From positions 276,482-340,481 of the forward strand of contig SVFT01000002.1 of the NCBI GenBank assembly GCA_015056735.1: DNA of 64,000 bases, in the 5' to 3' direction. Position numbers and translations under genes: made by a program. This document shows positions 26,582 to 36,183 of this stretch, piece by piece; the stretch's first letter is position 1; every line of letters starts with the position of its first letter. The DNA is from Lachnospiraceae bacterium. Its GTDB lineage: Bacteria > Bacillota > Clostridia > Lachnospirales > Lachnospiraceae. Under the pieces are notes generated by a model. That model saw only the letters and a program-made list of their open reading frames with translations, was not told the origin of the DNA and did no database searches.

Positions 26582-27351
26582 ACATTTTTCGCCGGCTTGG
26601 CGTAGCTTTTTCCATGTATTCGAGAATACCGGTGCCGCGCTTTGACTGGAAGGAAGACGATATGGCGCACAGCCTGCTCTTTTTCCCGCTTGTGGGTGCC
26701 CTGATCGGCGGATGCTTCGTTCTTGCCGACTGCGCCGCGGTGCGGTTTTCTCTGCCGCTTTTGCCGCGTACGATCCTGTTGCTGCTGATCCCGATCATCA
26801 TAACGGGCGGTTTTCATTTAGACGGATTGATGGATACGGAGGATGCGATCCGCTCTTATCAGACGCGGGAGCGTAAGCTGGAGATCTTAAAAGATCCGCA
26901 TATCGGCGCGTTTGCCGTGATCGGCCTTGCGCGTATCCTTCTTTTGATGGCCGGCGCGATCGCCGCGATCGCTGATGCAGGGAGCCTTATGGCGATACGG
27001 ATGCTCGGGATCGCCTTTTACGTAAGCCGGGTTCTGTCCGGCCTTACATCCGTCTATATGAAAAAAGCACGCAAAGGCGGGATGCTGCATGCCGAGGCGG
27101 CCGGGGTGAAAAGAAGTGTCAGGGCAGGTCTTTGGATCCAGCTCGTGATCGCGGTCGGATTTGCGATTTATGTAAACTACATTTACGCGCTTGTCATGCT
27201 GGCATCGTTTCTTGTCAGCCTCCTTTGGTACCGCTATCAGAGCGCGCGTCATTTCGGAGGCGTAACGGGTGATACGGCGGGACGGTTTGTTGTCTCTTCC
27301 GAGACATTTGCCGCGATCCTGCTGGCGGTCTTTGCGAGGGTGATCGGATGA
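26578..27351 (+). CDS. cobS: Adenosylcobinamide-GDP ribazoletransferase
   Basis: Membrane enzyme that joins GDP-cobinamide and alpha-ribazole, the final assembly step of cobalamin. The 257-residue protein has about six helices, an N-terminal FSMYSRIPVPRFDW and the metal-binding motif GGFHLDGLMDTEDAI (family HxDGLADTxD). Four-base overlaps with cobU and cobC show tight coupling. Confidence 0.95.
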   Translation: MNIFRRLGVAFSMYSRIPVPRFDWKEDDMAHSLLFFPLVGALIGGCFVLADCAAVRFSLPLLPRTILLLLIPIIITGGFHLDGLMDTEDAIRSYQTRERKLEILKDPHIGAFAVIGLARILLLMAGAIAAIADAGSLMAIRMLGIAFYVSRVLSGLTSVYMKKARKGGMLHAEAAGVKRSVRAGLWIQLVIAVGFAIYVNYIYALVMLASFLVSLLWYRYQSARHFGGVTGDTAGRFVVSSETFAAILLAVFARVIG

Positions 27352-27977
27352 ACGGCAGCAGGCACGATACAGAAAAAACGCTGATCCTGATCCGCCATGC
27401 ACCGACAGCCGGAAATCAAAGCAGGCGTTACGTCGGTATGCGGACGGATGAGAGCATATCGGACCGTGCACGTACCCTTTTGGCTGCGAAGAAGGGACCG
27501 ATCTGTGCGCTTACATGCGGCGCGGTGTGGTTTTCCGGCCCGATGAAGCGATGCAGAGAGACCGCGGTGCTTTTGAGCCCGGATGGGAAGCCCGTCCTGA
27601 TCGATGCGTTTCGGGAGATCGATTTCGGCGACTTTGAAGGGAAGACGTATGAGGAGCTTAGCGGGGATCCTGCCTATCAGGCCTGGATCGACAGCGACGG
27701 TATGAGCCCTTTTCCCGGCGGGGAAGGAATGGAGGATTATGTAAACCTGCAGGAGCATGGCCTACATGTACTCCTGAAGGAACTCGGAGAGCGCCGGAAA
27801 GCCGCAGTGATCTGCCACGGCGGGACAATCATGGCGATCATGAGCGTGCTTACGGGCGGTGCATATTTTGACTTTCATGTAAGCCACCTGAATGGCTACA
27901 TTTTACGGTTTAGAAACGAAGATGAAAGAATATCTGATCTATCATACGATCGCATTGGCGATAGGCTATCTTGCTGA
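27348..27977 (+). CDS. cobC: Histidine phosphatase family protein, probable alpha-ribazole phosphatase
   Basis: A 209-residue phosphoglycerate-mutase-like phosphatase expected to remove phosphate from alpha-ribazole 5'-phosphate. The motif ILIRHAPTAGN carries the phospho-histidine (the common RHGxT reads RHAPT), with FREIDFGDFEGKTYEEL and CHGGTIMAIMS completing the site. Located between cobS and cbiB, which supports the specific call. Its 3' end overlaps cbiB. Confidence 0.88.
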   Translation: MNGSRHDTEKTLILIRHAPTAGNQSRRYVGMRTDESISDRARTLLAAKKGPICALTCGAVWFSGPMKRCRETAVLLSPDGKPVLIDAFREIDFGDFEGKTYEELSGDPAYQAWIDSDGMSPFPGGEGMEDYVNLQEHGLHVLLKELGERRKAAVICHGGTIMAIMSVLTGGAYFDFHVSHLNGYILRFRNEDERISDLSYDRIGDRLSC

Positions 27978-28941
27978 TCTCGTGATCGGTGATCCGCACC
28001 GGATGCCGCATCCGATCCGGCTGATCGGCAGACTGATCGGTGCGTTGGAGCACCTGCTTCATAAGAGGCGTGATCCAAAGAATGAACTGATCACGGGAAC
28101 GGTCCTGTGGATCGTGACAGTGCTGGCGACGGCCCTCGTTACAGCAGCGGTATTTGCAGGTGCCTATCGGTGCGACTGCCGCTTGGGCATCGCGGTCGAG
28201 GCGATCCTGACATTTTATATTCTGGCGGCGGGAAGCCTTTCAAGGGAGACGATGCGCGTCTACCGTGCGCTTCCGGACCTTGCGGATGCAAGAGGCGCGC
28301 TTTCCATGATCGTGGGGCGCGATACCGCGGTACTTGACGAAGCCGGTATCATCCGCGCGGCTGTCGAGACGGTAGCGGAGAATACATCGGACGGCGTACT
28401 TGCGCCGCTCCTTTATACGGCCATCGGGACCCCTGTCCTTGGGATGTTGTATAAGGCCGTGAATACAATGGATTCCATGCTCGGTTATCATAATGAGCGG
28501 TACGAATATTTCGGAAGAGCGGCGGCAAAGGCAGACGACCTCTTTAACCTTGTGCCGTCCCGGATAAGTGCCCTTTTGCTGATCGCAGCGACGTGGATCC
28601 TGCACCTTTTTTCAAAAGAATATGATGCGGCGGGCGCATTCAGGATCTGGCGCCGTGACCGTATGAACCATAAAAGCCCCAACAGCGCACAGACAGAGAG
28701 TGCCTGCGCAGGCGCGCTGGGCCTTCGGCTCGGCGGGGATGCAACATATGGCGGGGTGCCTGTTAAGAAGCCGACGATCGGCGATCCTGTGCGGATGATC
28801 GAAAAGGAAGATATCAGGCGCACGATCCGCATGATGTTTGCGGCAGAAGGGCTTACGATGCTGATCCTGGTCGGAGGTTTGCTCGCATGTCACATGGCGG
28901 AGATCTTTACGGATTACAAGTGCATATGGATTATTCGGTAA
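27922..28941 (+). CDS. cbiB: Adenosylcobinamide-phosphate synthase
   Basis: Membrane enzyme attaching aminopropanol phosphate to adenosylcobyric acid. The 339-residue protein shows DLVIGDPHRMPHPIRLIGRLI, VAENTSDGVLAPLLY, NTMDSMLGYHNERY and the FNLVPSRISALLL helix. I prefer ATG 27922 (MKEYLIYHT..) to ATG 27892, which adds ten residues ahead of the usual start; neither has a strong ribosome site. It overlaps cobC by 56 bp and cobD by 55 bp. Confidence 0.94.
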   Translation: MKEYLIYHTIALAIGYLADLVIGDPHRMPHPIRLIGRLIGALEHLLHKRRDPKNELITGTVLWIVTVLATALVTAAVFAGAYRCDCRLGIAVEAILTFYILAAGSLSRETMRVYRALPDLADARGALSMIVGRDTAVLDEAGIIRAAVETVAENTSDGVLAPLLYTAIGTPVLGMLYKAVNTMDSMLGYHNERYEYFGRAAAKADDLFNLVPSRISALLLIAATWILHLFSKEYDAAGAFRIWRRDRMNHKSPNSAQTESACAGALGLRLGGDATYGGVPVKKPTIGDPVRMIEKEDIRRTIRMMFAAEGLTMLILVGGLLACHMAEIFTDYKCIWIIR

Positions 28942-29957
28942 ATCTCAATCCGCGGGGTACGCCGGCGTGTGTGATCGATGCGCTGACGGAAGGGATCAGA
29001 GGGAGCAGGTCGTATCCCGACATCCTGCAGCGCGATGTGCGGTGCGCGATTGCAAAGGCGGAGAATGTCGATCCCGATACTGTATGGGCGGGAGCCGGTG
29101 CATCGGAGCTTTTGTCAGCGGTGACGAGGATGGTCTGTCCACGTCATGCGCTCCTTATATCGCCGTGCTTTTCCGGTTATGCGCATGCGATCAAGCAGGT
29201 GCCGGGGTGCAGGGTCACTGAGCTGGCACTTTCGGAGGATACGGGCTTTGCGCTGACGGATGATCTTGTCAGAGAAAAGCTTTTGCCGGCCTTAGAGACG
29301 GATGCGGATATCCTGTATCTTGCCAATCCGCAGAATCCTTCCGGTACGATGATCGGTGATGCGCTGCTTGTTACGATCTTTGAACATGCGGCAGCATGCG
29401 GCGTGACGGTGGTTCTGGATGAGAGTTTTTACATGCTCTCTGACCGTGCTTTCGACCGTGATCCGCAGGTGCTCCAAACGTGGACCTCGCGCTTTTCGAA
29501 CCTGTATCTTATCAGATCCTATACAAAAAGCTTTGCGCTTCCCGGTATCCGGATGGGATATGTGATCGGCGCGCCGGAGAACATCGCGCGCATGGCAGAC
29601 TATCTTCCGGAGTGGAATCTTTCTGTTCCCGCGGGGAAGGCAATGGAGGCGGCAGCGAAGGTACAGGAGGACGGCGCCTTTTTTCAAAAGGCGCAGACGC
29701 TGATCCGAAAAGAGCGTGCATTCCTGCAGGAGGCGCTGACAGGACTTGGCTTTACCGTATACGGGAGCGAGACGGTCTACCTTCTGTTTTGCGGCAGGGA
29801 GGGCCTTTTTGAGGCGCTTTTGGCACGCGGGATCCTGATCCGCGACTGCAGCGACTTTGGATGTTTTGCGCCGGGGACTTATCGGATCGCTGTCATGACG
29901 CATGAGAAGAACGCGGAGCTGATCCGCGCGATCGGTGAGGTACTTCATGAAATTTGA
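28887..29957 (+). CDS. cobD: Threonine-phosphate decarboxylase-like PLP enzyme
   Basis: A 356-residue fold-type I aminotransferase-like protein. CobD makes aminopropanol phosphate from threonine phosphate for CbiB. It starts SHGGDLYGLQVHMDYSVNLNP, has LANPQNPSGTMIG and the PLP lysine in IRSYTKSFALPGIRMGY. Distinguishing CobD from histidinol-phosphate aminotransferase relies on the HGG start and position after cbiB, both of which favour CobD. It starts inside cbiB and overlaps cbiC by 11 bp. Confidence 0.92.
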   Translation: MSHGGDLYGLQVHMDYSVNLNPRGTPACVIDALTEGIRGSRSYPDILQRDVRCAIAKAENVDPDTVWAGAGASELLSAVTRMVCPRHALLISPCFSGYAHAIKQVPGCRVTELALSEDTGFALTDDLVREKLLPALETDADILYLANPQNPSGTMIGDALLVTIFEHAAACGVTVVLDESFYMLSDRAFDRDPQVLQTWTSRFSNLYLIRSYTKSFALPGIRMGYVIGAPENIARMADYLPEWNLSVPAGKAMEAAAKVQEDGAFFQKAQTLIRKERAFLQEALTGLGFTVYGSETVYLLFCGREGLFEALLARGILIRDCSDFGCFAPGTYRIAVMTHEKNAELIRAIGEVLHEI

Positions 29958-30585
29958 GACAACGAAGCCCGAAGAGATTGAAAAGAGAAGTTTTGAGATA
30001 TTGACGGCAGAGCTTGCGGGGATGGGCATTACCTTAAGCGGAGATACGGCGCCCGTGATCAAGAGATGCATCCATACGACCGCGGATTTTGACTATGCGA
30101 GGACGATGGTCTTTTCGGAAGGCGCAGTGGCGGCTTTTTGCAGACTCGTGAAAGAAGGCGCTGTGATCGTAACGGATACCAATATGGCGCTTGCCGGGAT
30201 CAACAAGCGCATGCTGGCGTCGTTTGGCTCGGAAGCGATGTGCTTCATGGCGGATGAGAGCGTTATGAAAGAAGCGAAGGAGCGTCAGGTCACGCGCGCC
30301 CATGTCAGCATGGAACGTGCGATGCGGATCGACCGGCCCGTGATCTTTGCGATCGGAAACGCACCGACGGCACTCATCACGCTTCGCGAATACTTTGATC
30401 AGGGAAAATACCGTCCGGCCTTTGTGATCGGCGTGCCGGTCGGTTTTGTAAATGTGGCGGAAGCGAAGGAACTCATCATGGAGACAGAGATCCCGCATAT
30501 TATCAATCGTGGGCGCAAGGGCGGCAGTAATGTCGCGGCCGCAATCTGTAACGCCATGCTTTATGAGATGAGAGAACGGATATGA
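29947..30585 (+). CDS. cbiC: Cobalt-precorrin-8X methylmutase
   Basis: Moves the C11 methyl group to C12 to give cobyrinate. The 212-residue protein shows IEKRSFEIL, the catalytic histidine in VIKRCIHTTADFDYARTMVF, TDTNMALAGINK and GVPVGFVNVAEAKE. GGTGAGG (29934-29940) supports ATG 29947. It overlaps cobD by 11 bp and cbiD by 4 bp. Confidence 0.95.
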   Translation: MKFETTKPEEIEKRSFEILTAELAGMGITLSGDTAPVIKRCIHTTADFDYARTMVFSEGAVAAFCRLVKEGAVIVTDTNMALAGINKRMLASFGSEAMCFMADESVMKEAKERQVTRAHVSMERAMRIDRPVIFAIGNAPTALITLREYFDQGKYRPAFVIGVPVGFVNVAEAKELIMETEIPHIINRGRKGGSNVAAAICNAMLYEMRERI

Positions 30586-31679
30586 GAACGGGATTTACGA
30601 CAGGAAGCTGCGCGGCGGCAGCGGCTAAGGCGGCTGCGGAGATGCTCCTTGGAGGGAGCAGGACCTTGGAAGTGAAGATCGTAACACCTGCAGGAGCCGT
30701 ATACTGCCCCGAGATCGAGGAGATCCGGGAAGAGAACGGCTGTATCTCCTGCGCTGTTCGAAAAGATGCGGGTGATGATCCCGATGTGACGGACGGCATG
30801 CTGCTTTTTGCAGAGGCATCTGTGACAAAGGATGGCCGGGGCTGTGTCTATATCGACGGCGGAAGAGGGATCGGGCGTGTGACAAGGCCGGGACTTGACC
30901 AGCCTGTCGGCAATGCGGCGATCAATTCTATGCCGCGCACCATGATCGAGGCAGAAGTGCGAAGCGTGATGGAAGCGCATGGTTTTCACGATTCGATCCG
31001 GATCACGATCTTTGCACCCGAGGGGGAGGAGATCGCGCAGAGGACCTTTAATCCGCGGCTCGGCATTACTGGCGGCATCTCTGTCATCGGGACGACCGGG
31101 ATCGTGGAACCCATGAGTACGAAGGCGATTGTCGATACGATCCGCGTCGAGCTCAGGCAGCAAAAAGAGATGGGCGAGACGGTCGCAGTCGTATCGCCCG
31201 GCAACTACGGACTGGAATTTATGAAGACGGCATATCACTATGATCTCGACCGCGCCGTCAAATGCGCCAATTACATCGGCGATGCGATCGATCTTGCCGC
31301 AGAGCTTGGGTTTGAGAGGATGCTTCTTGTGGGGCATATCGGCAAGCTCATCAAGGTATCGGGCGGGATCATGAATACGCATTCGCGCGAAGCCGACAGT
31401 CGTATGGAACTGATGGCGGCGGCTGCGATCCGCGCAGGTGCGGATCGGGAGACGCTCCTTGGCATTTTGGATGCGGTATCGACGGAAGAAGCGTATGCAT
31501 TGCTCGTCGAGGCAGGCATCGCGGAAAAGACGATGCAGCATGTGATGGAGCGGATCGGCTTTTATCTGAAAAAGCGCGCCGGGCGCATGGAGATCCGGTG
31601 CATGGTATATGCCAATCGGTACGGCCTTCTGGGGCAGACCGAGGGCGCAGAGGATTGGATACGGGAGGTGGCCAAGTGA
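30582..31679 (+). CDS. cbiD: Cobalt-precorrin-5B C1-methyltransferase
   Basis: Anaerobic-pathway methyltransferase unrelated to the other corrin methylases. The 365-residue protein begins MRTGFTTGSCAAAAAKAA, followed by GRGIGRVTRPGLDQPVGNAAIN and GGISVIGTTGIVEPMSTKA, and later GHIGKLIKVSGGIMNTHSR. It overlaps the next gene by 4 bp (GTGA). Confidence 0.96.
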   Translation: MRTGFTTGSCAAAAAKAAAEMLLGGSRTLEVKIVTPAGAVYCPEIEEIREENGCISCAVRKDAGDDPDVTDGMLLFAEASVTKDGRGCVYIDGGRGIGRVTRPGLDQPVGNAAINSMPRTMIEAEVRSVMEAHGFHDSIRITIFAPEGEEIAQRTFNPRLGITGGISVIGTTGIVEPMSTKAIVDTIRVELRQQKEMGETVAVVSPGNYGLEFMKTAYHYDLDRAVKCANYIGDAIDLAAELGFERMLLVGHIGKLIKVSGGIMNTHSREADSRMELMAAAAIRAGADRETLLGILDAVSTEEAYALLVEAGIAEKTMQHVMERIGFYLKKRAGRMEIRCMVYANRYGLLGQTEGAEDWIREVAK

Positions 31680-32443
31680 TCGATTTTGTCGGAGCCGGAC
31701 CCGGCGCGGAAGATCTTATCACGCTGCGCGGGAAGCGTCTTTTGGAGGAGGCGGATGTCATTGTTTATGCGGGCAGTCTTGTAAATCCCGCCCTCCTTTC
31801 TTATGGAAAAAAGGATCCGAAGATCTACAACAGTGCGACCATGACGCTCGAAGAAGTGATGGATGTCATGATCGAAGCGGATCGGAAGGGGCTTTCGGTG
31901 GTGCGCCTTCATACGGGCGACCAGAGCATATACGGAGCCGTGCGGGAGCAGATGGACATCCTCGATGCAAAAGGGATCGTGTACCGTTCGTGCCCCGGTG
32001 TCAGCGCGGCATTCGGCGCTGCGGCATCACTTGATTTGGAGTACACGCTTCCGGAAGTGACACAGACGCTGATCCTCACCCGCATGGAGGGGCGGACTGC
32101 CGTCCCCGAAAGGGAGAAAATCGAATCTCTTGCCGCGCACAGAGCCTCCATGGCGATCTATCTAAGCGCGGGGATGCTGGAGGAGCTTGCAAAGCGGCTC
32201 ACGGAAGGCGGGTATCCGGCGGATACCCCGGCAGCAATCGTGTACAAGGCGACATGGCCGGAAGAGAAGAAATATATCTGTACGATCGGGACCCTTGCAA
32301 AGACAGGGAAAGAGAACGGGATCACCAAAACGGCGATCGTTCTTGTCGGAGATGTGATCGCACACAGATCCTATGCAAGATCGAAGCTCTATGACCCCGA
32401 TTTCAGTACGGAATTCAGAAAACAGCGCCGGGAGCGCATGTGA
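31676..32443 (+). CDS. cbiF: Cobalt-precorrin-4 C11-methyltransferase
   Basis: SAM-dependent corrin methyltransferase. The 255-residue protein starts VIDFVGAGPGAEDLITLRG and contains VIVYAGSLVNPALLSYG, RLHTGDQSIYGAVREQM and CPGVSAAFGAAASL, the C11 (CobM/CbiF) pattern. The GTG start overlaps the cbiD TGA and follows GGGAGGTGG (31663-31671). A longer frame from 31598 lies inside cbiD and is rejected. Confidence 0.95.
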   Translation: MIDFVGAGPGAEDLITLRGKRLLEEADVIVYAGSLVNPALLSYGKKDPKIYNSATMTLEEVMDVMIEADRKGLSVVRLHTGDQSIYGAVREQMDILDAKGIVYRSCPGVSAAFGAAASLDLEYTLPEVTQTLILTRMEGRTAVPEREKIESLAAHRASMAIYLSAGMLEELAKRLTEGGYPADTPAAIVYKATWPEEKKYICTIGTLAKTGKENGITKTAIVLVGDVIAHRSYARSKLYDPDFSTEFRKQRRERM

Positions 32444-32449
32444 GTATAT

Positions 32450-33466
32450 ATGGAAAAAATTGCGATCTGCTTTACCGGATACGGCAGAGCAGTCATTGAA
32501 AAGATCAATACGGAAGCAAAGAAAGCAGGGATCAATCCCGTGATCCCGTATGTGAGCGGCGAGGGGAAGGATTATCCGGGCTTTACAAAAGTGACAGGCG
32601 GACTTTGTGCATTTGTGCAGGAAGCCTTTTCCCGGGGGCAGGCGATCCTTTTTGTCGGTGCGATGGGGATCTGCATTCGGGCAATCGCGCCTTTTGTCAG
32701 GGACAAGATGACAGACTCGCCGGTCCTTGTGATCGATGATGCCGGCCGTTATGTCATTCCGGTCCTTGCGGGGCATGTGGGCGGCGCGAATAAACTCGCC
32801 GTCATCATCGCAAAGCTCCTTCACGCAGAGCCCGTTCTGACGACATCGACCGATGTAAACGGCGCCTTTTCGGCAGATGTTTATGCGCGGGAGGAAAATC
32901 TGTCGATCGCAAACCGCGACGGGATCAAAAAGGTCTCTGCCAAGGCAATCGAAGGAAAAGCGATCACTTTATCGGTCAAGGATTATCCGCCGAAAGAGCC
33001 TGTGGATATCATCGTGGCGGACCGGACGGATGCAGAGTACGATCTTCTTTTGAGACCGCGCCTCTATACACTGGGCGTCGGCATGAAGCGGGATAAGGAT
33101 CCGGCTGATGCGGAGGCGTTTCTGCTCATGATTCTGGAGGAGCAGAAGCTTACGACAGACGACCTTTACGCGATCTGTACGATCGATGTGAAGCAGGATG
33201 AGCCGGCCCTTCGCACCTTTTCTCAGAAATACGGTGTACCGCTTATCACGTTCGATGCACCGCTCTTAAAAAAAGCGGAAGGGACGTTTACGGCATCCGC
33301 ATTTGTGGAGCAGACGGTCGGCGTCGACAATGTCTGCGAGCGGGCGGCAATGCTCGGCGCGGGGAGCGGCGCCGTGATGATCATGAAAAAAACGGCTGCC
33401 GAGGGGATCACTGCCGCGATCGGCAAAAGGCGGTATGGCCGGGAGGATCGAACATGGGAAGAATAG
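32450..33466 (+). CDS. cbiG: Cobalt-precorrin-5A hydrolase
   Basis: Opens the C20 lactone of cobalt-precorrin-5A with loss of acetaldehyde. The 338-residue protein shows GAMGICIRAIAPFVRDK, DDAGRYVIPVLAGHVGGANK in the central domain and GVGMKRDKD plus the VDNVCERAAM C-terminal segment. Start 6 bp after cbiF; ends 13 bp inside cbiH. Confidence 0.95.
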   Translation: MEKIAICFTGYGRAVIEKINTEAKKAGINPVIPYVSGEGKDYPGFTKVTGGLCAFVQEAFSRGQAILFVGAMGICIRAIAPFVRDKMTDSPVLVIDDAGRYVIPVLAGHVGGANKLAVIIAKLLHAEPVLTTSTDVNGAFSADVYAREENLSIANRDGIKKVSAKAIEGKAITLSVKDYPPKEPVDIIVADRTDAEYDLLLRPRLYTLGVGMKRDKDPADAEAFLLMILEEQKLTTDDLYAICTIDVKQDEPALRTFSQKYGVPLITFDAPLLKKAEGTFTASAFVEQTVGVDNVCERAAMLGAGSGAVMIMKKTAAEGITAAIGKRRYGREDRTWEE

Positions 33467-34185
33467 CGGTTGTTGGGATCGGTCCCGGCGCGATTGATGC
33501 GATGACATATGATGCGAGGAAAGCTCTTGATGAGAGTGATGTGATCATCGGCTATCAGGCTTATACGGCGCTGATCAGGGATCATTATCCGGATAAGGAG
33601 ATCGTTGACGGGCAGATGCGCCGGGAGCGCGAGCGGTGCGAGGAGTGCCTCAAGCGCGCAAAGGAAGGTAAAAATGTTGCGCTGATCTGCAGCGGCGATG
33701 CGGGTGTCTACGGTATGGCATCTCCGATGCTGGAAGTGGCGGCGCGGGAAGGCTTTCAGGACGTTACGATCGTGCCGGGCGTCACGGCTGCACTCAGCGG
33801 CGCGGCAGTTCTCGGCGCACCGCTTGCAACGGATTTTTGCGTGATCAGTCTGAGTGATCTTCTGACGCCGTGGGAAGTGATCGAAAAGCGCCTCCTTGCG
33901 GCGGCGGACGGAGATTTTCCGATCGCGCTTTACAACCCTTCGAGTCATAAGCGCGCAGGATATTTAAAGCGTGCCTGCGAGATCTTATTAAAGAAGCTCC
34001 CCGACGATCGAAGATGCGGCTATGTCCGTAACATCGGCCGGGAGGGAACGGAGATGAAGCTGTGTACGCTTGCAGAGCTTTCGGACGCTTCCGTCGATAT
34101 GTTTGTGACTGTTTTTATCGGCTCATCCCGCACGTATGAAGCGGGCGGCAGGCTGATCACCCCGAGAGGATATGAGATACAGTGA
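33454..34185 (+). CDS. cbiH: Cobalt-precorrin-3B C17-methyltransferase
   Basis: Ring-contracting SAM-dependent methyltransferase. The 243-residue protein begins GRIAVVGIGPGAIDAMTYDA and has VIIGYQAYTALI, ALICSGDAGVYGMASPMLEV and ALYNPSSHKRAGYLKRACEI. It overlaps cbiG by 13 bp and cbiJET by 4 bp. Confidence 0.95.
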   Translation: MGRIAVVGIGPGAIDAMTYDARKALDESDVIIGYQAYTALIRDHYPDKEIVDGQMRRERERCEECLKRAKEGKNVALICSGDAGVYGMASPMLEVAAREGFQDVTIVPGVTAALSGAAVLGAPLATDFCVISLSDLLTPWEVIEKRLLAAADGDFPIALYNPSSHKRAGYLKRACEILLKKLPDDRRCGYVRNIGREGTEMKLCTLAELSDASVDMFVTVFIGSSRTYEAGGRLITPRGYEIQ

Positions 34186-36179
34186 AAAAGATCATGATTT
34201 TTTCCGGAACGACGGAAGGACGTACGTTATCGGAGATGTTATCTGAAGAGAGGGTCCCGCACTTCGTATCGGTCGCTTCGGAATACGGCAGCGAGGTGAT
34301 GGAGGAAGGCGGCGCCGCCACGGTCCTGGTGGGGCGCCTTGCAGCTTCTGAGATGGAGGCGGTGCTGCTAGAGCACGGCTTTACGGAAGCCGATGCGATC
34401 GTGGATGCGACGCATCCTTATGCGGCCGAGGTGAGCGCCAATATCCGGAAAGCGGCGGAAGCAGTCGGTTCTCTGCTCCTTCGTATCGTGCGGGGGAGTG
34501 ACCTTTTGACAGGAGCGGGTGCATCGCACTACGATTCCATGGAGGCGTGCGCGGCGGCACTTGCCGCATCGGAAGGGAATGTGCTCCTGACGACAGGGAG
34601 CGCTTCGCTTCATACCTATGCATCGATCGTCCCGGCAAAAGTTCTGGAGAGGACATACGTCCGCGTACTTCCCTCGGCCGAGAGCCTTGCGCTTTGCAAA
34701 GAAGCAGGCATAGAGTCTGCCCATATCATCGCGATGCAGGGTCCTTTTGACGAGGAGATGAACCGCGCGACGTATAAACAGTATGCGATCAGTCATCTTG
34801 TCACCAAAGAGAGCGGCGCGGCGGGAGGTTTTTTTGAAAAAATGCGGCCGGCCGCAGAGCTTGGCCTTACCTGTCATGTGATCGACAGGCCGGAAAAAGA
34901 GACCGGAACGGATATCTACGGCGCATTTGAAGCACTGCTTGGAAAGCCGTACGACGGCGCAAAGCGCAGGATCTTGCTGGCCGGATACGGATGCGGCGCG
35001 ATAGGGTGTGCGACCGGGGATGTCCTTGATGCGATCCGAAACGCGGATGCGGTATTTGGCGCTTCGCGCCTCCTTGCAGGGATCCGGTCACATCATACCT
35101 ATCCGATGTACCTTGCCGATGAGATCATCGGTGTATTGGAAAAGGAAAGACGGATCCGCCGCGCGGTCATCCTTTTTTCGGGTGACAGCGGTTTTTACAG
35201 CGGGGCGAAAAAAGCATTTGAACGATTGAAAGAATGGGATCCGAAAGCGGACATCGGGATCCTTCCGGGGATCTCCTCGGTCGCTTATCTTGCATCGCGC
35301 ATCGGCGTATCGTATGAGGATGCGTTCCTTACAAGCATTCATGGTCAGAACGACGATACGCGGATCATCCGGCTTTGCGAGAAGGTCCGCTACCTGAAAA
35401 AAGCTTTTGTCCTTGTATCGGGCGACGAAGATATCAGGAGGATCGGCGCACGGCTTGAAAACAGCTGCCCGTCAGCCCGTATGGTGATCGGAACGGATCT
35501 TTCCTACAAGGATGAACGGATCGAGACGCTGTATCCAAAAGAAGCTATGGATTATCATGCGGATGGGATCGCATGCCTTCTCATCCTGCACGACCGGGCA
35601 AAAAGGAGACCGCTCATGCCGCTTCTTCCCGATGATGCGTTCATACGGGAGAAGGTGCCGATGACCAAAGAAAGCATACGGAATGAGGTCATCTTATCCC
35701 TGCGGCTTCTTGAGGGCGATGTTGTCTACGATATCGGCGGCGGTACCGGGAGCGTTGCGATCCAGATCGCAAAGACGGACCCCTCCCTTTCTGTGACCAC
35801 GATCGAACAAAAAGAAGAGGCGGCAGCGCTCATCAGAAAGAATGCCAAGGAGCTGCATGCCGATACACTGACTGTCCTTTCGGGCCGCGCAGAGGATGTC
35901 CTTTTGGATCTTCCGAAGCCTGATGCGGTCTTTATCGGCGGAAGCGGCGGCGCGCTGCGTGCCATTATGCGCGCACTGACGGCCAAAGGTGAAGGAATCC
36001 GCTATGTGATCGCGGCAGTGACACTTGAGACGATCGAAGAAGCAAGACAGATCATGGATGAATACGCGCCGGAGGATCTTTCGATCCGCCAGATCAGCGT
36101 AAGCGACGTGCACCGGGCAGGCGCTTACCACATGCTGCAGGCGCAGAATCCCGTGATGCTTTTTTCGTTCACACTATGA
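34182..36179 (+). CDS. Triple fusion CbiJ-CbiE-CbiT (precorrin-6A reductase, C5- and C15-methyltransferases)
   Basis: A 665-residue fusion. Residues 1-260 are CbiJ/CobK-like reductase (KIMIFSGTTEGRTLSEML, DATHPYAAEVSANIR). Residues about 261-455 are CbiE C5-methyltransferase (LLAGYGCGAIGCATGDVL, VILFSGDSGFYSGAKKAFE, LPGISSVAYLASRIG). Residues about 480-665 are CbiT C15-methyltransferase/decarboxylase (REKVPMTKESIRNEV, VVYDIGGGTGSVAIQIA). CbiET fusions (CobL) are common; attachment of CbiJ in front is rarer and groups three consecutive steps. GTG start overlaps cbiH by 4 bp. A 92-bp palindrome begins 5 bp after its stop. Confidence 0.94.
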   Translation: MKKIMIFSGTTEGRTLSEMLSEERVPHFVSVASEYGSEVMEEGGAATVLVGRLAASEMEAVLLEHGFTEADAIVDATHPYAAEVSANIRKAAEAVGSLLLRIVRGSDLLTGAGASHYDSMEACAAALAASEGNVLLTTGSASLHTYASIVPAKVLERTYVRVLPSAESLALCKEAGIESAHIIAMQGPFDEEMNRATYKQYAISHLVTKESGAAGGFFEKMRPAAELGLTCHVIDRPEKETGTDIYGAFEALLGKPYDGAKRRILLAGYGCGAIGCATGDVLDAIRNADAVFGASRLLAGIRSHHTYPMYLADEIIGVLEKERRIRRAVILFSGDSGFYSGAKKAFERLKEWDPKADIGILPGISSVAYLASRIGVSYEDAFLTSIHGQNDDTRIIRLCEKVRYLKKAFVLVSGDEDIRRIGARLENSCPSARMVIGTDLSYKDERIETLYPKEAMDYHADGIACLLILHDRAKRRPLMPLLPDDAFIREKVPMTKESIRNEVILSLRLLEGDVVYDIGGGTGSVAIQIAKTDPSLSVTTIEQKEEAAALIRKNAKELHADTLTVLSGRAEDVLLDLPKPDAVFIGGSGGALRAIMRALTAKGEGIRYVIAAVTLETIEEARQIMDEYAPEDLSIRQISVSDVHRAGAYHMLQAQNPVMLFSFTL

Positions 36180-36183
36180 GGCA

